NCBI RefSeq assembly: GCF_958979055.1
Contig: NC_084896.1
Coordinates: forward strand, 6,638,501-6,702,500
Direction: 5' to 3'
Source: Alnus glutinosa
Taxonomy: Eukaryota; Streptophyta; Magnoliopsida; Fagales; Betulaceae
DNA: 64,000 nt
The translations under genes were made by a program, and so were the position numbers. Below the pieces are notes generated by a model. It searched no databases. It was not told the DNA's origin and saw only the letters and a list, made by a program, of their open reading frames with translations. Positions 1-10,802 of the stretch are shown piece after piece. Positions within the stretch are counted from its first letter, which is position 1, and each line of letters starts with the position of its first letter.

Positions 1-498
1 TCCATCTTCTAATGAATTCAAACTTGTGGGTTATAATGATAGTGATTGGGGTGGTGATGTTGATGATAGAAAGAGTACAACTGGATTTGTTTTTTATTTG
101 AGGAGTTCGGCATTTATTTGGAGTTTTAAAAAACAACCTATTGTGACACTTTCAACATGTGAAGTAGAATAGGTTGCCGCTACATCAAGTGTTTGTCATG
201 TAATTTGGTTGAGGAAATTGTTAAAAGAGCTACACATGCTACTAGAGGATGCTAAGAAAATTTATCTTGACAACAAGTCGGCACTTGCATTGGCAAAAAA
301 TCCGGTATTTTATGATTGGAGCAAACACATCGACACCAAATATCAATTTATTAGAGAGTGTATTGTCAAGAAGGAGTACAACTCAAGTTTGTGAAAACTC
401 ATGATCAAGTTGTGAATATTTTTACAAAGCCCATAAAGAATGAGATTTTTAGCAAGCTACGAGCATTACTTAGAGTCACTAGAAATTTAGTTTAAAAG
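1..498 (+). pseudogene. Ty1/copia polyprotein, C-terminal RNase H part, decayed
   Basis: This is the 3' end of a copia-type polyprotein; RNase H degrades the RNA strand during reverse transcription. Reading from base 2, the translation shows GYNDSDWGGDVDDRKSTTG, then a Cys-Glu region and the YLDNKSALALAKNP and HIDTKYQFIRE blocks, all typical of copia RNase H. A TAG at 170-172 interrupts the frame between CEVE and VAATSS. A second frame change near 378 is needed to continue into FVKTHDQVVNIFTKP and LRAL, which end at a TAA near 493-495. The upstream gag, integrase and reverse transcriptase parts lie outside the window. With a stop and a frameshift it cannot be active. Confidence 0.9.
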
Positions 499-502
499 GA
501 GG

Positions 503-772
503 TGTTGAATCATAAACTTAATTTTAATAACATTTATTTAAGTCTTTTGTTATTGTTGTAAGTTACTAGGAGTTACATATGAGTTATTTGAGATGTAAAT
601 GAATGAAGTTAATGTAAATATGTTAGAAGAGTCATTTATATCCTATAAATATCCATGTAAGCAAGTTATTTTTAATCAAGTTGAATGAGAGAATACAAAG
701 TTCTCTATCAATTTATTGTCTCTCTTCCTTTTCATTCTCTCTCCTAGTGTGTGTGGTTTCCAATTTCCAACA
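503..772 (+). mobile_element. 3' LTR of the copia element
   Basis: A purine-rich tract (AAAAGGAGG) lies immediately 5' of a segment that starts TGTTGAA and ends TTCCAACA, so the ends form the short inverted repeat TGTTG...CAACA. The length, about 270 bp, is normal for a small copia LTR. A TATAAATA-like box lies near 641-650. The related sequence at 32195 runs straight into the same downstream DNA without this LTR, which supports the 3' boundary. Confidence 0.8.
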
Positions 773-1014
773 CCCACACCATGTTTCCTCTCTTAATTTC
801 CTCTCTTTCCTTGGTTAATTACCTTAACTGTCAATCCTTGCTAGCCCACTGTTGTCTCATGTCTGGCCTTCCACTTATTCGTGTTTTGTACCCACTTTCA
901 TCTCGGATTACCGTCGCTATTTATGGGTTCTCTCTGCTACCACCACATCATTTTTTTCTTTTTTGGTTTTAAATAGAAACTTTACTTAACTCCTTTTGAA
1001 TTGTTACCAGTATT

Positions 1015-1390
1015 GTAATTACCCTCCTAAACTTTAAAAACTCTCAATTTAGTGTATTCATTTTCTAATTTTTTTCAATTTCAACAATCCGTTACGATTT
1101 CTGTTAAATGTTGTCAAAATTATTAAAAAATTGTATCCCTGTTTTTTTAACAAAAAAAATGGATTAGGTGCCTGTATTTTGCTAATTCCATTAAATCTTG
1201 GCTAACGCGTAAATCATTTTAATTTTCTTTTTCTTTTTCCTAAAAAAAGATAGGTATTTTAGAAATTTTGACACCCCTCCGTTAGGATTTAACGGAAAAT
1301 CATAACGGAGGGTAAAATTTAAAAAAATGAAAGATGGATACACTAAATTGAGCGTTTTTAATTTAGGGAAATAATTGCAAATGTGATCGA
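1015..1390. mobile_element. Small element with long inverted ends (MULE/MITE-like)
   Basis: The left side (CTCAATTTAGTGTATTCAT near 1050, then CCGTTACGATTTCTGTTAAA) is mirrored on the opposite strand by the right side (ATGGATACACTAAATTGAG near 1335 and the TTAACGGAAAATCATAACGG stretch). The inverted ends exceed 80 bp. No coding sequence lies between them. A related copy is at 32335-32640 and a half copy at 59575-59830. Exact borders and target duplication are unclear. Confidence 0.6.
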
Positions 1391-1409
1391 TGGAAGTAAA
1401 GAGAGATTA

Positions 1410-1572
1410 AATGAGGTTTCCTTTTTTCTTTTCTTTATTTTTTTCTTTATTTTTTCCTCTTTTTTGTTTTTTTTTTTTTTTGGTTTTTGGTTTTTTTTTT
1501 TTGTTTTTTGTTTTTTGTTTTTTTGTTTTTCCAGTTCTTTACTTAAATTGTGTGTGTGTATTAGTTTGGTTG

Positions 1573-1608
<36 letters not shown>

Positions 1609-1665
1609 TTTTTTACAAAAAAAGAAAAGAAAAGAAATTATTTTATTTTATTTTATTTTTATGAG
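1410..1665. repeat. T-rich low-complexity tract
   Basis: Nearly pure T with scattered G and C, ending in a TTTTA-type run. It generates poly-Phe reading frames that are not genes. Confidence 0.9.
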
Positions 1666-2830
1666 GTTGTTTGCGTTTTGCTCCTTATTGTGCGGCAATA
1701 ATGCCTTAGGGGGACATGGACAACTTTTAGGTAGTTTGGAGAGAACATTGTCATAATTCAAAGTTGTGAGGACATTATCAATTAAGTGGTAGTTTGAGTA
1801 GGATGTGTAGAGTTTTTTTCAAGAAAGACAAAGTGAAAGAATTGATAATCAAATAGAAATATAAGAATAAAAATAAAGCGGAATAAAGATAAATAGAGAC
1901 AAATTAAGATTTTACGTGTTTCGCTCTATGGCTTACGCCTACGGGATAGAGCCCAAAAAGCTATATTTTGTTTTTTATTCATTGATATTTTTATAATACA
2001 TCAAACTCATATTTATATGATAATTGTGGTAGATAAGTATGCAAGTATGCATGGTAATCAAATCCAATTGATTTGAAATTGGATTTGATTACCATCAAAT
2101 CTAATTATAGGAGATCGATTACTATCAATTCCAATAAATTTTTAAAATCAAATCTCATAATATACTCTAACATTCTCCCCCAAACTAAATGTGTAAGATT
2201 CTGAAACTTTGAGTTTGATTTTTTTTGTTTTTTAGATTGGAGATAGTAGGTGGCGACAAAGACCAGAAACTCGTTGGAGTTGATGGCGGCCCACAATGGT
2301 GACTGAAGGCGGTCGGCGACAATGATTAAAGATGGGCCTTTAATAACAACATGCCAAAAAAATAGGAGCAAACTATGGGCTAAAATGAGAGCTAATAAAA
2401 GGCTGAAATGAGGCTTATTATGAGCCTTAAATAAGCCTGAGTTTTAAATAATACCAAAAAGGCCGAAGAAATTACGCCAATAAAAGGCCACAATGAGAGC
2501 CAATAAAGGGCTGAACTGAAGCCCACTATGGACCTTAAACAAGTCTGGGAGCCTACAATGTGTCAAAAATGGGTTTGGATCAGCAACATGACCAATAATA
2601 GACCAAATTACTGTAGCAACATAGGGTCAAAAATGGACAACTTAAGCTTTTTATTTATATATTTAATTTTTTATTTTTCAAAACTAAATCGAACTTGCAT
2701 TTAGAACCCATGGGAAGTCACACCCAAGGGTAAAATAACAAATTCGCTGCAAAAAGAAAACACAGGGGCTGAGCCGCTCAAGCTTTCTAAGCAAAGTACT
2801 GTGACGGGGACGTGGTATGGTAGAGACTCA

Positions 2831-3150
2831 GGATGCGTTTGGGATTGTGATTTCGTAGATAATAAGTGCGATTTTAAACCAAATCGCAGAACACAGATCG
2901 TTTGGAAACTGCGTTTTTAAAAATTGCGATTTGAAAATGTAAAAAATCTGTTTTTTTTTTTAAAATCGCAGATAAAATGATACTTTTTTGAAAATGCAGA
3001 ATTTTAAATGTAAATTCGCGATTTTAAAGGCTAAACTGCGATTTTGCCAAACGCTTAACTGCGTTTTTAAAAATCACTTTTTTCAAATCGCACATTTTAA
3101 AATCGTTATTTTAAATCGCACGTTTTGAAATCGCAAACCCAAACGGACCC
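2831..3150. mobile_element. MITE, about 320 bp
   Basis: The ends are inverted relatives: GGATGCGTTTGGGATTGTG on the left and CGCAAACCCAAACGGACCC on the right. The interior is a succession of GCGATTTT / AAAATCGC words on both strands, so the whole unit can fold on itself. It is non-coding. No clean target duplication was found, so the superfamily is not assigned. Confidence 0.65.
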
Positions 3151-3151
3151 T

Positions 3152-4076
3152 TAGTGGTAGAGCCAGGATTTTAGGTGAGGGGGGTCAATATATATATATA
3201 TATTTATATATATATAATTTTTATATAAAAAAATATAACTAACACAATAAATAAATAATTCAACAAAGTTTAATTATTCCTTAAAATATATAAATGTAAT
3301 TTATAATTTATTTTGTCACAACTAATTTTTATATTTATTCAGTTGTCTTCGACGTGTCTTCATACCTTGAAATCATTGTATGATTTATTCATTGCTGATA
3401 GTTTTAAATATATCCTTCTCCATATACCTACCGAGACAATAATTTCTCTATTGATCTCACATTTGACTGTCTAAGAAAAGTCAGACTAAGCTAAGTCTTA
3501 ATTTCAAAATATACAAATATCATGACCGCCATCTAACCTATTTAGTTGGCTAAGCTAAAGGCGTAAGGCTTTTTCTTTTTTCTTTTTTCAAAAAAGGTTA
3601 AATTATTACTTTATAAACTTGTCTGACCAAAAAGTATGAAAAGCTGGATCATGCTTTAATTGGACCCTAGAAGGCCATGCTCTTGGACTGGGCATAGCTC
3701 TTTTTTCAGAATTGGACCGGGCATAGCTCTTTTTCTTAGTCATAGGCGTCTCCTCCAAAGTCCAAACCAGCGTTTTTTTTTTTAACAAAACAAAGCGTTT
3801 TATCAAAATAAGAAAATGTCGTCTTCAACCTCTGGCAACTGCTATAGTAACTGGTTTGAGGTTGAAAAACCAGTGAAAAAAATGGTAAAAGGTGGTGTGA
3901 CTCATGAAACTCAATTCTCTTGAAAAATATTTGCCACTTGATGAGTTTTTTAGGGTGGGCAACTAAGACTTTACAAGAAAAAAAAAAAAAAAAAAAAAAA
4001 TTCTAAGAGTAGGGAAAATTTTTGGGAGGTGAGGGAGGCATTTGACCCCTCTCGACCCCTTGCCTTCACCCCTGAG
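3152..4076. mobile_element. hAT-like non-autonomous fragment
   Basis: The left end AGTGGTAGAGCCAGGA resembles the terminus of the hAT element at 8032 (CAGTGGCGGAGCCAGGA) and is followed by a similar G-rich then AT-rich stretch. The right side ends in C-rich sequence (GACCCCTTGCCTTCACCCCT) of the type found at the far end of such elements. A matching inverted terminus and 8-bp target duplication were not found, so it is probably truncated. The AAAAAAAA tract near 3979-4000 is internal. Confidence 0.45.
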
Positions 4077-4095
4077 GAGACTAGTGGCCGCTTAA

Positions 4096-4281
4096 GAGCT
4101 TTTGCCTTCGCCGGGCCTGAGAGCTAGTGCTGCTTCAATCCTTCCTTGGATGTCTGAGATGTTTGGCTTCTCTATACCTTCGTTTCACGATAGGAATCGA
4201 ATGCTAGCTGACTCTGGCTATGTCGTCATTTCTAGTAGCGAAGTTAAAGACAAGATTGTCGCCTCTGTACGACGAAGCTAG
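4096..4281 (+). other. Open coding-like stretch, unrecognised
   Basis: A 61-codon open stretch between two in-frame stops, with no start codon near its 5' end. Its translation (for example MSEMFGFSIPSFHDRNRM and SGYVVISSSEVKDKIVASV) has balanced amino-acid use unlike the surrounding AT-rich DNA, so it may be an exon fragment carried by a transposon. I do not recognise the family. Chance openness cannot be excluded at this length. Confidence 0.25.
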
Positions 4282-4336
4282 CTGGACATGGTGCTTGCAT
4301 ATGTTACAAGTTTACAACCTCAATAATATGTACACT

Positions 4337-4623
4337 TAACCCCAAGGGGTTGGCCAAGTGGTTAAACATGGGGCTTCTGGGGGATAACTCCCACGAGGTC
4401 CCTTGATCGAATCCTCTTGGTGTTACTTGCTTATTGGAGCCAGCCACCCAGGTGAAAAGCTTGAGACTTAATGCTTTATACCCATTGTAGCGCCGGGTGT
4501 GGGTTGGGATTAGTCTGCGGATTTTGACTGGGCCTCTAGAATCACTCGTATTGGACATAGTCCGGTCGACGTGATGTATGCCTGGCTATAAGTGAAACGG
4601 GATACCCTAATAAAAAATAAATA
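4337..4623 (+). mobile_element. tRNA-derived SINE
   Basis: The 5' part has an RNA polymerase III A-box-like word (TGGCCAAGTGG near 4351) and a B-box-like word (TTGATCGAATCC near 4403), with tRNA-like spacing. The unit ends in an A-rich tail (AAAAAATAAATA). It is flanked by a perfect 15-bp direct repeat, AATAATATGTACACT, at 4322-4336 and 4624-4638, the hallmark of LINE-mediated insertion. The region between tail and B box is not tRNA-like, so it is a SINE and not a tRNA gene. Confidence 0.85.
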
Positions 4624-4638
4624 AATAATATGTACACT

Positions 4639-5092
4639 CTCTTCACTCTTTCAAATAAAAAAACAAACATAAAAGGAAAAGAAATGCCACGCTTCTAAAC
4701 ACGGGCTTGCGGTCTTGGAGCTATTGCAAAAAGAAGATCAATTTCAGGTGTCTCTCTTCCTCGCCTAGAAACCAAACCGCTTCTTATTTGGAGGCGGTGG
4801 TTGCACCTATGCCACCGGTATCAGATACTCACTTCGTCTACGTGGTGGTGTAGGTGATGGGCAGTGAGCCGGGGTTGGAATGAATGGAAAAAGAGACAAC
4901 AAAATTTTGTCCACGGGTTGGTTTGGTAAAAATATTCGGTGTTTTCATCTTCATTAATTCTATTTGCATGTGTTTTTAGTTGACTTTTGAAATTTCTATC
5001 GGAGGCGGTAAAGATGGAGTTTCACACCAGATCCGGATAGACGGTATTATCGTATGATGTACGTCTCAGAGGAAAAGTGAAGAAAGGATTAA
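4639..5092. other. No gene recognised
   Basis: Mixed-composition DNA between the SINE and the next MITE. No convincing reading frame, RNA gene or element end was seen. Confidence 0.5.
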
Positions 5093-5478
5093 GAGCACTA
5101 GTAGCAGTTACTCTATATTGGTTCCCTTCCTTATATTTAGGGAAAATTTCATGAAAAACATCAAAAAACCTTTCACAGCAGATTCCCTATATTTAGATGA
5201 GGGGGTTGGGAATGAATAGTAATTCCCTATATATACATGTCTACTATTCCTTCCCTATGTATATTTTAATATAAAAGAAGTATAATTAATTGATATAGGG
5301 AAGAGAGAAAAAGTAGGAAAGAGAGAAAAAGAATAAAATAAGAGTAAAAAAAATAATACTTAATTGATATAGGGAAATGTAAGGGAATCTATTGTGGGGC
5401 ATTTTTTTATAGGGAAGGAAAAAATAGTTTTGTTCCCTAAATATAGGGAAAATTGTTGGGAATCTGCTGCTAGTGCTC
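5093..5478. mobile_element. Tourist-like MITE (PIF/Harbinger type)
   Basis: Inverted ends GAGCACTAGTAGCAG (left) and CTGCTGCTAGTGCTC (right), flanked on both sides by the trinucleotide TAA, the usual PIF/Harbinger target duplication. The interior is AT-rich, has repeated TTCCCTATAT / ATATAGGGAA words on both strands and no coding capacity. About 386 bp long. Confidence 0.8.
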
Positions 5479-5590
5479 TAACACAACAAGATGGCGCTTC
5501 CGCAAGAAAACAAATATGAAAAATGCAAGAAACTATATTTTTATCACAATTATTTTATAATGTTAATGTGGTACTCTTAATATACCTTTG

Positions 5591-5591
<1 letters not shown>

Positions 5592-5666
<75 letters not shown>
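5592..5666. repeat. (TA)n microsatellite
   Basis: About 37 uninterrupted TA units. A short (TTA)n run follows at about 5817-5840. Confidence 0.95.
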
Positions 5667-5670
<4 letters not shown>

Positions 5671-6086
5671 CAAGAACTGATCCAAAAATTGGCTAAGACT
5701 GTCAGGTGAGCAATGTTAGATAGTAATGTACAGATATTAATTGGACCTTATGCTACAAGCAACCTTTTGAATCATTTTTTCTTTCTTTAATTTTAATTTA
5801 TTTATTTCAATGTTTATTATTATTATTATTATTATTATTTTGAGAAAAGAGGATGTGAAGGGCGTGTAACAAGAGAACTTACACCTCCTATCTCACACAC
5901 TTGATGGATTCAAAAATTCATTAAGTTTAATCTTAGTTACCATGCATGCTGTACGTGTCGAAAAAAAAATAGGAGAGTACATAAGCAACCATTTTATTTC
6001 ATTATAATTATATATTGCTATGACATTAAAACAAGGGAAACATGCCAAACCTTATTCAAACCATGCATCTAATGGTTCATTATGGC

Positions 6087-7157
6087 TAGGGGTGAGCAAA
6101 CATGCAAATACCCTCCCTGCCCTGAGTCTGCCGCCCCGCCCCAAAAGCCCCTCTAATCGCATATGAAACGCGGGCCGCAAGCCATGTTCTGGGCCCCATG
6201 CACGGTGCGGTGCGGGCTGCGGGCTGCGGGTGGGCCCTTTGGAAATTACTGGGACCCGCCCTGCCCTGCACCCGCACCGCACCATTAAAAGTAAAAAACA
6301 AAAATCCCTAAAATCTAACCCTAGCAGCGCCGCACCCCATCATTTTTTCTTTCTTTTCTAGAAGCGTCGATCTTATACTGGAAGTTCCAAAGACTTCCAC
6401 ACCAAAAACTAGCCTAGCTCCGCCGATCTTCATCTTCTTTAACACCCTGCGGTCCCTGCGAACCCCCGAGTCCAGATTCCCTCCTCAGTCCCTTCTTCCT
6501 TCTTTCTTCATGAAGCCCTCATCGATTTGGGTCAAATTTGTTTGGGTTTTTTCTTCTTCATGACCAAAAGGTAATTTATCACCGATCAATTTTTCATTTT
6601 CATGCATAATTTTTTTGGGCTCTTGACATCCACGGAATTTACTGTATTTTTGTTCTCAGCTCATTTCTTTTTTGTTCCATTACATCCGTGAAATTTGTTT
6701 TCTTTTTTCTTGTTCTTGCTACAGAGCCAAAATATATTGTATTTTTGCTTAAAATTTCAAGATTGTAGTGATACCCATGAATTTAGTATACACCCAGTTT
6801 TGTACCTGTTAGCAAAATACAGCTGGAGGTCTATAGGCAAAAAGAGAATGGATAATGCATTCCGGTGGGAGGAAAGAATATTGAGAGGGAAGGATAGAGG
6901 AACTGGGTTATCTCTAATGAGGGCCAAAAAGAGCTTTGATTTGTTGGGCTTTCAAAGTTCACTTCAATTTTTTTCAATACTTGCCCCTCCTCACAGATCC
7001 CTGCCCCTTGCATCCCAACCCCACCCACAACCGCACCGTACTGTTATAGAACATTTTGTGCAGATGACAGGTCCTCTTTAAGGAACCCACAGGGGTGTGG
7101 GGCGGGGCCAAAAAAAGGGAAGCCTACCACCCCCCCCCGCGGCCATGTTCACCCCTA
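6087..7157. mobile_element. Non-autonomous hAT element, GC-rich ends
   Basis: The left end TAGGGGTGAGCAAACATG and right end CATGTTCACCCCTA are inverted repeats of the plant TAGGGGTG hAT type. Flanks ATTATGGC (6079-6086) and ATTATGAC (7158-7165) form an 8-bp target duplication with one mismatch. The subterminal parts are unusually GC-rich with repeated GCGGGC and CCGCACCGCACC words. The middle (about 6300-6800) looks like 5'-UTR or exon DNA and may be captured, but no protein family was recognised. It ends 24 bp beyond the GLP-A stop codon, in that gene's 3' flank. Confidence 0.8.
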
Positions 7158-7901
7158 ATTATGACTTTTTCATATAATTCTCTAATTGAACTGTTTCTCC
7201 AGATAATCAATCACTTTCTTGTCCACTTGGAAGGCCTTGGTGAGAACATCCGGATTGATAAGAGGATTGGATCCAAAGACAGCCTTTGCAATGGTGAGCC
7301 CAGGATTCTGGTTGCTAAGTCCCGCAAAAGCAACAATATTGGTCTTTCCCACATTAAACTGAAAGTGAAAGAGACCAATGGAAAAGAAGAAGACGTCTCC
7401 AGTGTATAGAGTTTTGGTGAAGAGGCGATTATCTGGGTTGGATGTAACAAAGCCAACGACGTATAGAGTATCCTCTACGACTACTAAAATCTCAGTGGCA
7501 CGAGGATGGGTGTGGGGTGGATTTACACTGTATGGTGCAAAGTCTAAGCGAGCTAAAGATATGCCTAGTGTGTTGAGGCTAGGTTTTTGGTCTACATTCA
7601 ACAGAGTGACATTTGACCCAAGTGGATTTAAAGTGCTTCTAAGAATGTTTAGCCCCTTGAAGGAAAAATCATTGGCATTGACAAGTTTTGGGTCCTTGCA
7701 GAACTTTTCATTCACAAATACTGCACAAAACAAAGTTTGTTAAAGTCACCAGATAGACACTTTGTAATAAAGGTTTATAACATGTGATGAAAAAATTAAA
7801 AAGGCCCATTTAAGTTAGTCTTCCTAGCATAATTACATTGATACGAAGGTCCCAAGGATGAGAAAAAAAAATCCAGATGCATCAAATGACTCGAAAAGAA
7901 C

Positions 7902-7982
<81 letters not shown>
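7902..7982. repeat. (AAT)n microsatellite in the GLP-A intron
   Basis: About 27 AAT units. It gives poly-Asn, poly-Ile and poly-Tyr frames that are not genes. GLP-B has a short (TTA)n at a similar intron site, so this is an expansion of an ancestral tract. Confidence 0.95.
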
Positions 7983-7983
<1 letters not shown>

Positions 7984-8322
7984 GAACAATATTGTGTACA
8001 TACAAGCCTCAGTGGAAGTGTTAATTGCAACCAGTGGCGGAGCCAGGAATCTATCTTAGTAGGGGCGGAATTAAAATAATAATTTTTTTTTTTTTATATA
8101 TATATACTAGATTTTTATTATAATACATAAAAGTATGGTAATAACAATTCAAAATATAAATTATAACATAATATATGTATCACAAAAAATGTAGCTATCA
8201 AACTTCACAAATATATGCCAAATTGATGTATCAGTTAACATGTAGGCACTAATACAAAAAAAAAAAAAAAAAAAAATACAAAATACAAAATAAAAAACAC
8301 AAAATACAAAAGTACAAAGTGT

Positions 8323-10765
8323 CTAAAATTGCATCCTACGCGCCCTTAGAGAAACAAAATCATCAAGTATCAAATCTGAATTGAAACTTTCAGAAATTTC
8401 CTTTTCAATGTAGACAACTAAATTATCTGCAAGAAACTCATCCTCCATTTTGTTACGAAGTCTTGTTTTAACAATCTTCATAGCTGAAAACGCCTGTTCA
8501 GTAGTCGCCGTAGACACTGGAAGAGTCAAAATAAGACGAATCAATCTATCAATAAGATAGTATATCTCTGATTTTCCTGTCTCTATCAATCCTCGACATA
8601 ATTCCGCAGTGGAAGACAAGTTTTTTAATTTTGGATGATTAAGCACATCAAGTTCAAAATGCTTCAACTGATATCTCAAATGAATTTTCTCTTGCTCAGA
8701 AAAATCAAGAGAGTAGTACTTCTCCACAAGACTACAAATATCATCAATGTTAAAGGATTTATAAGCATCATTTAGATTCAAAGATGAACTAAGTGTCAAA
8801 AGTTCTATTGCTCCTTCATCAAATCGACTGTTGAGCTCTTGCAATTGAAAGTCTATAGTAGCATTGAATATGTCAAGATGATAATGATGCTCGACCGTGA
8901 TGTGATCCCGTTGATGACGACCTCGACCTTCAACATAACGAGCACTCAAATCTGGAATGTCAATTTCAAATTTCTTGGAGAAAGATACTACTTCCTCAAG
9001 CAAATTATCCCAATCTTCATCTCTCAATTTTTGGAGGAGTGTTTTTGTACTAGAAACTAGCTTCATAGCATTCAAGATGTCTTGAGATTTTTGCTGTAAA
9101 TGTTGACAAAGACAATCAGTAGTACCCATGATTTTCATCATCAAATGTAAAATGAATATGAATTTGAAGGATGTAATCATTTTATAAGCAGCATTAGCAT
9201 CCCCACGTTGAGAGTAAGTAGATCCTCCTTTGATAATATTTTCAAGCACTGAACAAGTAGGACCAAACACCCTTATTAGGCTACAAATAGAATGATAATG
9301 AGAACCCCATCGAGAATCACCAGCTCGTTTCAAAGTGCCAATTTGGTTAGCTCCTTTTCCAGTTTCTAGTTCATCAATAGCTATTAAATGTGCGATTTCT
9401 GCTGCTTGAGCTGCTTGTAGTTCATCATGACGTTTACATGAAGCACCAACCACATTGATAATGAAATTCAAATTTGAAAAGAACTCATGAACATAAACTA
9501 CCTCTCGAGATGCAGCAACTAATGCTAATTGCAATCGATGAGCAAAACAATGAACATAGTATGCACAAGGACAATCACTAAGAAATAATGCTTGCAATCC
9601 TTTCCATTCACCACGCATATTGCTAGCACCATCATACCCTTGTCCACGAATACTTTGAATATCAAGACAATATCGAGAAAGAACATCAGATATATTATTT
9701 TTTAAGGTCAACGCCGATGTATCTTTAACGTGAATAATATCAAAGAAGCGTTCTTGTATAAATCCATCTTTGTCAACAAATCTCAAAACAATAGCCATTT
9801 GTTCTCTCTTAGACTCATCTCGTGCCTCATCAACAATAATGCAAAATTTTGATTTACCAATTTCTTCACGAATTGCATCTCGTACCCTCTTTGCCAAGAC
9901 ATGTAAACTCTTTTTGGACATGATGTGAAGTATATTTAGCATTTTGTGGAGCATTTTCTAAAACAACCTTAGCAACATCCTCGTTGTAAATGGAGATAAG
10001 TTTTATCAACTCAAGAAAATTGCCACGATTTAATGAATCGGGACTTTCATCATGACCTCTAAGAGCACATCCCTGAGATATTAAATACCAAATAGAATCA
10101 ATTGAAGTCTTCAATCGCAATCGATTGTTCATTTTTTCTTCTGAAGTTTGCTTATCTATCACCTTATCAATATGTTGAGATTGATTCATCAAAGTGTCAC
10201 AATACTTAACAGCATTATTATGAGGTGAACATGGCCCATTTCCCATATGGACCAAAAAAGCACAATTCATACCATCATTAACCTTCTTCCAATTACGAAA
10301 TCCGTCAATAGTAAATGCATTAGCTCCAAACCGTCCCGTTGGCTTTTTACAAAATAGATAACAGGGTAAACAATAAGCAGCATCTTTTGTAGGAGAGTAT
10401 TCTAACCAAGGAAACATTTTATATCAAGATGATTGAAATCTCCGACGATTTTTTCCTTTTCCTGAAAACGGATATCTAGGACTATCAGGAGGAATGAATC
10501 TATATGGACCGTCTTTAAGATAAGCATGTCTAATTTCATCCTGTTGATTAACAGGATATTCCCACATTTGAGGACGTAACCCTGGATCATGTTGTAGGGT
10601 AGAAATGTCAACTAACTCAACTTCTTGAAATTCAATTCTTGGCATCTTAGAAGCAACTTGCTCAGGAGCTAAAGTTTGATGATTAGATGTTGAGGAAGAC
10701 GTTTTAGAATTTGAATCAGCATCTTTTTTCATAAAAAATGCATCAATTGTTTTTGACTTGCTCAT
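8323..10765 (-). pseudogene. hAT transposase (TTF zinc finger, DUF4371, hAT dimerisation), broken
   Basis: It cuts and pastes hAT elements. The chosen start is the Met of MSKSKTIDAFF at 10765; reading further upstream enters the LTR. Order: an N-terminal tail, a TTF-type zinc-finger region (FPWLEYSPTKDAAYCLPCYL), a DUF4371-like middle with IVDEARDES and GQGYDGASNM holding the expected acidic residues, CAYYVHCFAHRLQLAL, and a C-terminal dimerisation block with STATTEQAFSAMK. There are two lesions. TGA at 10424-10426 replaces the Trp expected before the FPWLEY block. A single-base frame change occurs near 9908-9915, between QKE and SLHVLAKRV. Downstream of that the frame is open for more than 500 codons to the stop, so decay is slight. 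Confidence 0.92.
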
Positions 10766-10802
10766 GTTGTAATTTAAGAGTTTTTGGAAACCTGAAAATT
10801 TA

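Larger units (their letters stand above)
773..2720. repeat. Dispersed repeat, copy 1 (second copy at 32195-33310)
   Basis: Sequence beginning CCCACACCATGTTTCCTCTC, and again from about 2060 (ATTACCATCAAATCTAATT and onward to 2710), matches 32195-33310 closely by eye. Copy 1 carries extra DNA between about 1250 and 2060, including a long T-rich run and a stretch resembling a retroelement leader (AAATAGAGACAAATTAAG). No intact reading frame is present. The class is uncertain; a decayed retroelement is most likely. Confidence 0.65.

Noticed and set aside
1383-1701. Phe-rich frames of about 95 codons
   Set aside because: Translation of T-rich low-complexity DNA.
4337-4410. tRNA-like sequence with A and B boxes
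   Set aside because: It continues into a SINE body with tail and target duplication; no complete cloverleaf was seen.
6695-7081. A 128-codon frame inside the small hAT element
   Set aside because: No recognisable domain, and it ends in the repetitive subterminal region.
7211-7743. Other-frame readings across GLP-A exon 2 and similar shadows in the other GLP exons
   Set aside because: They overlap the conserved cupin frame on the opposite strand and show no family motifs.
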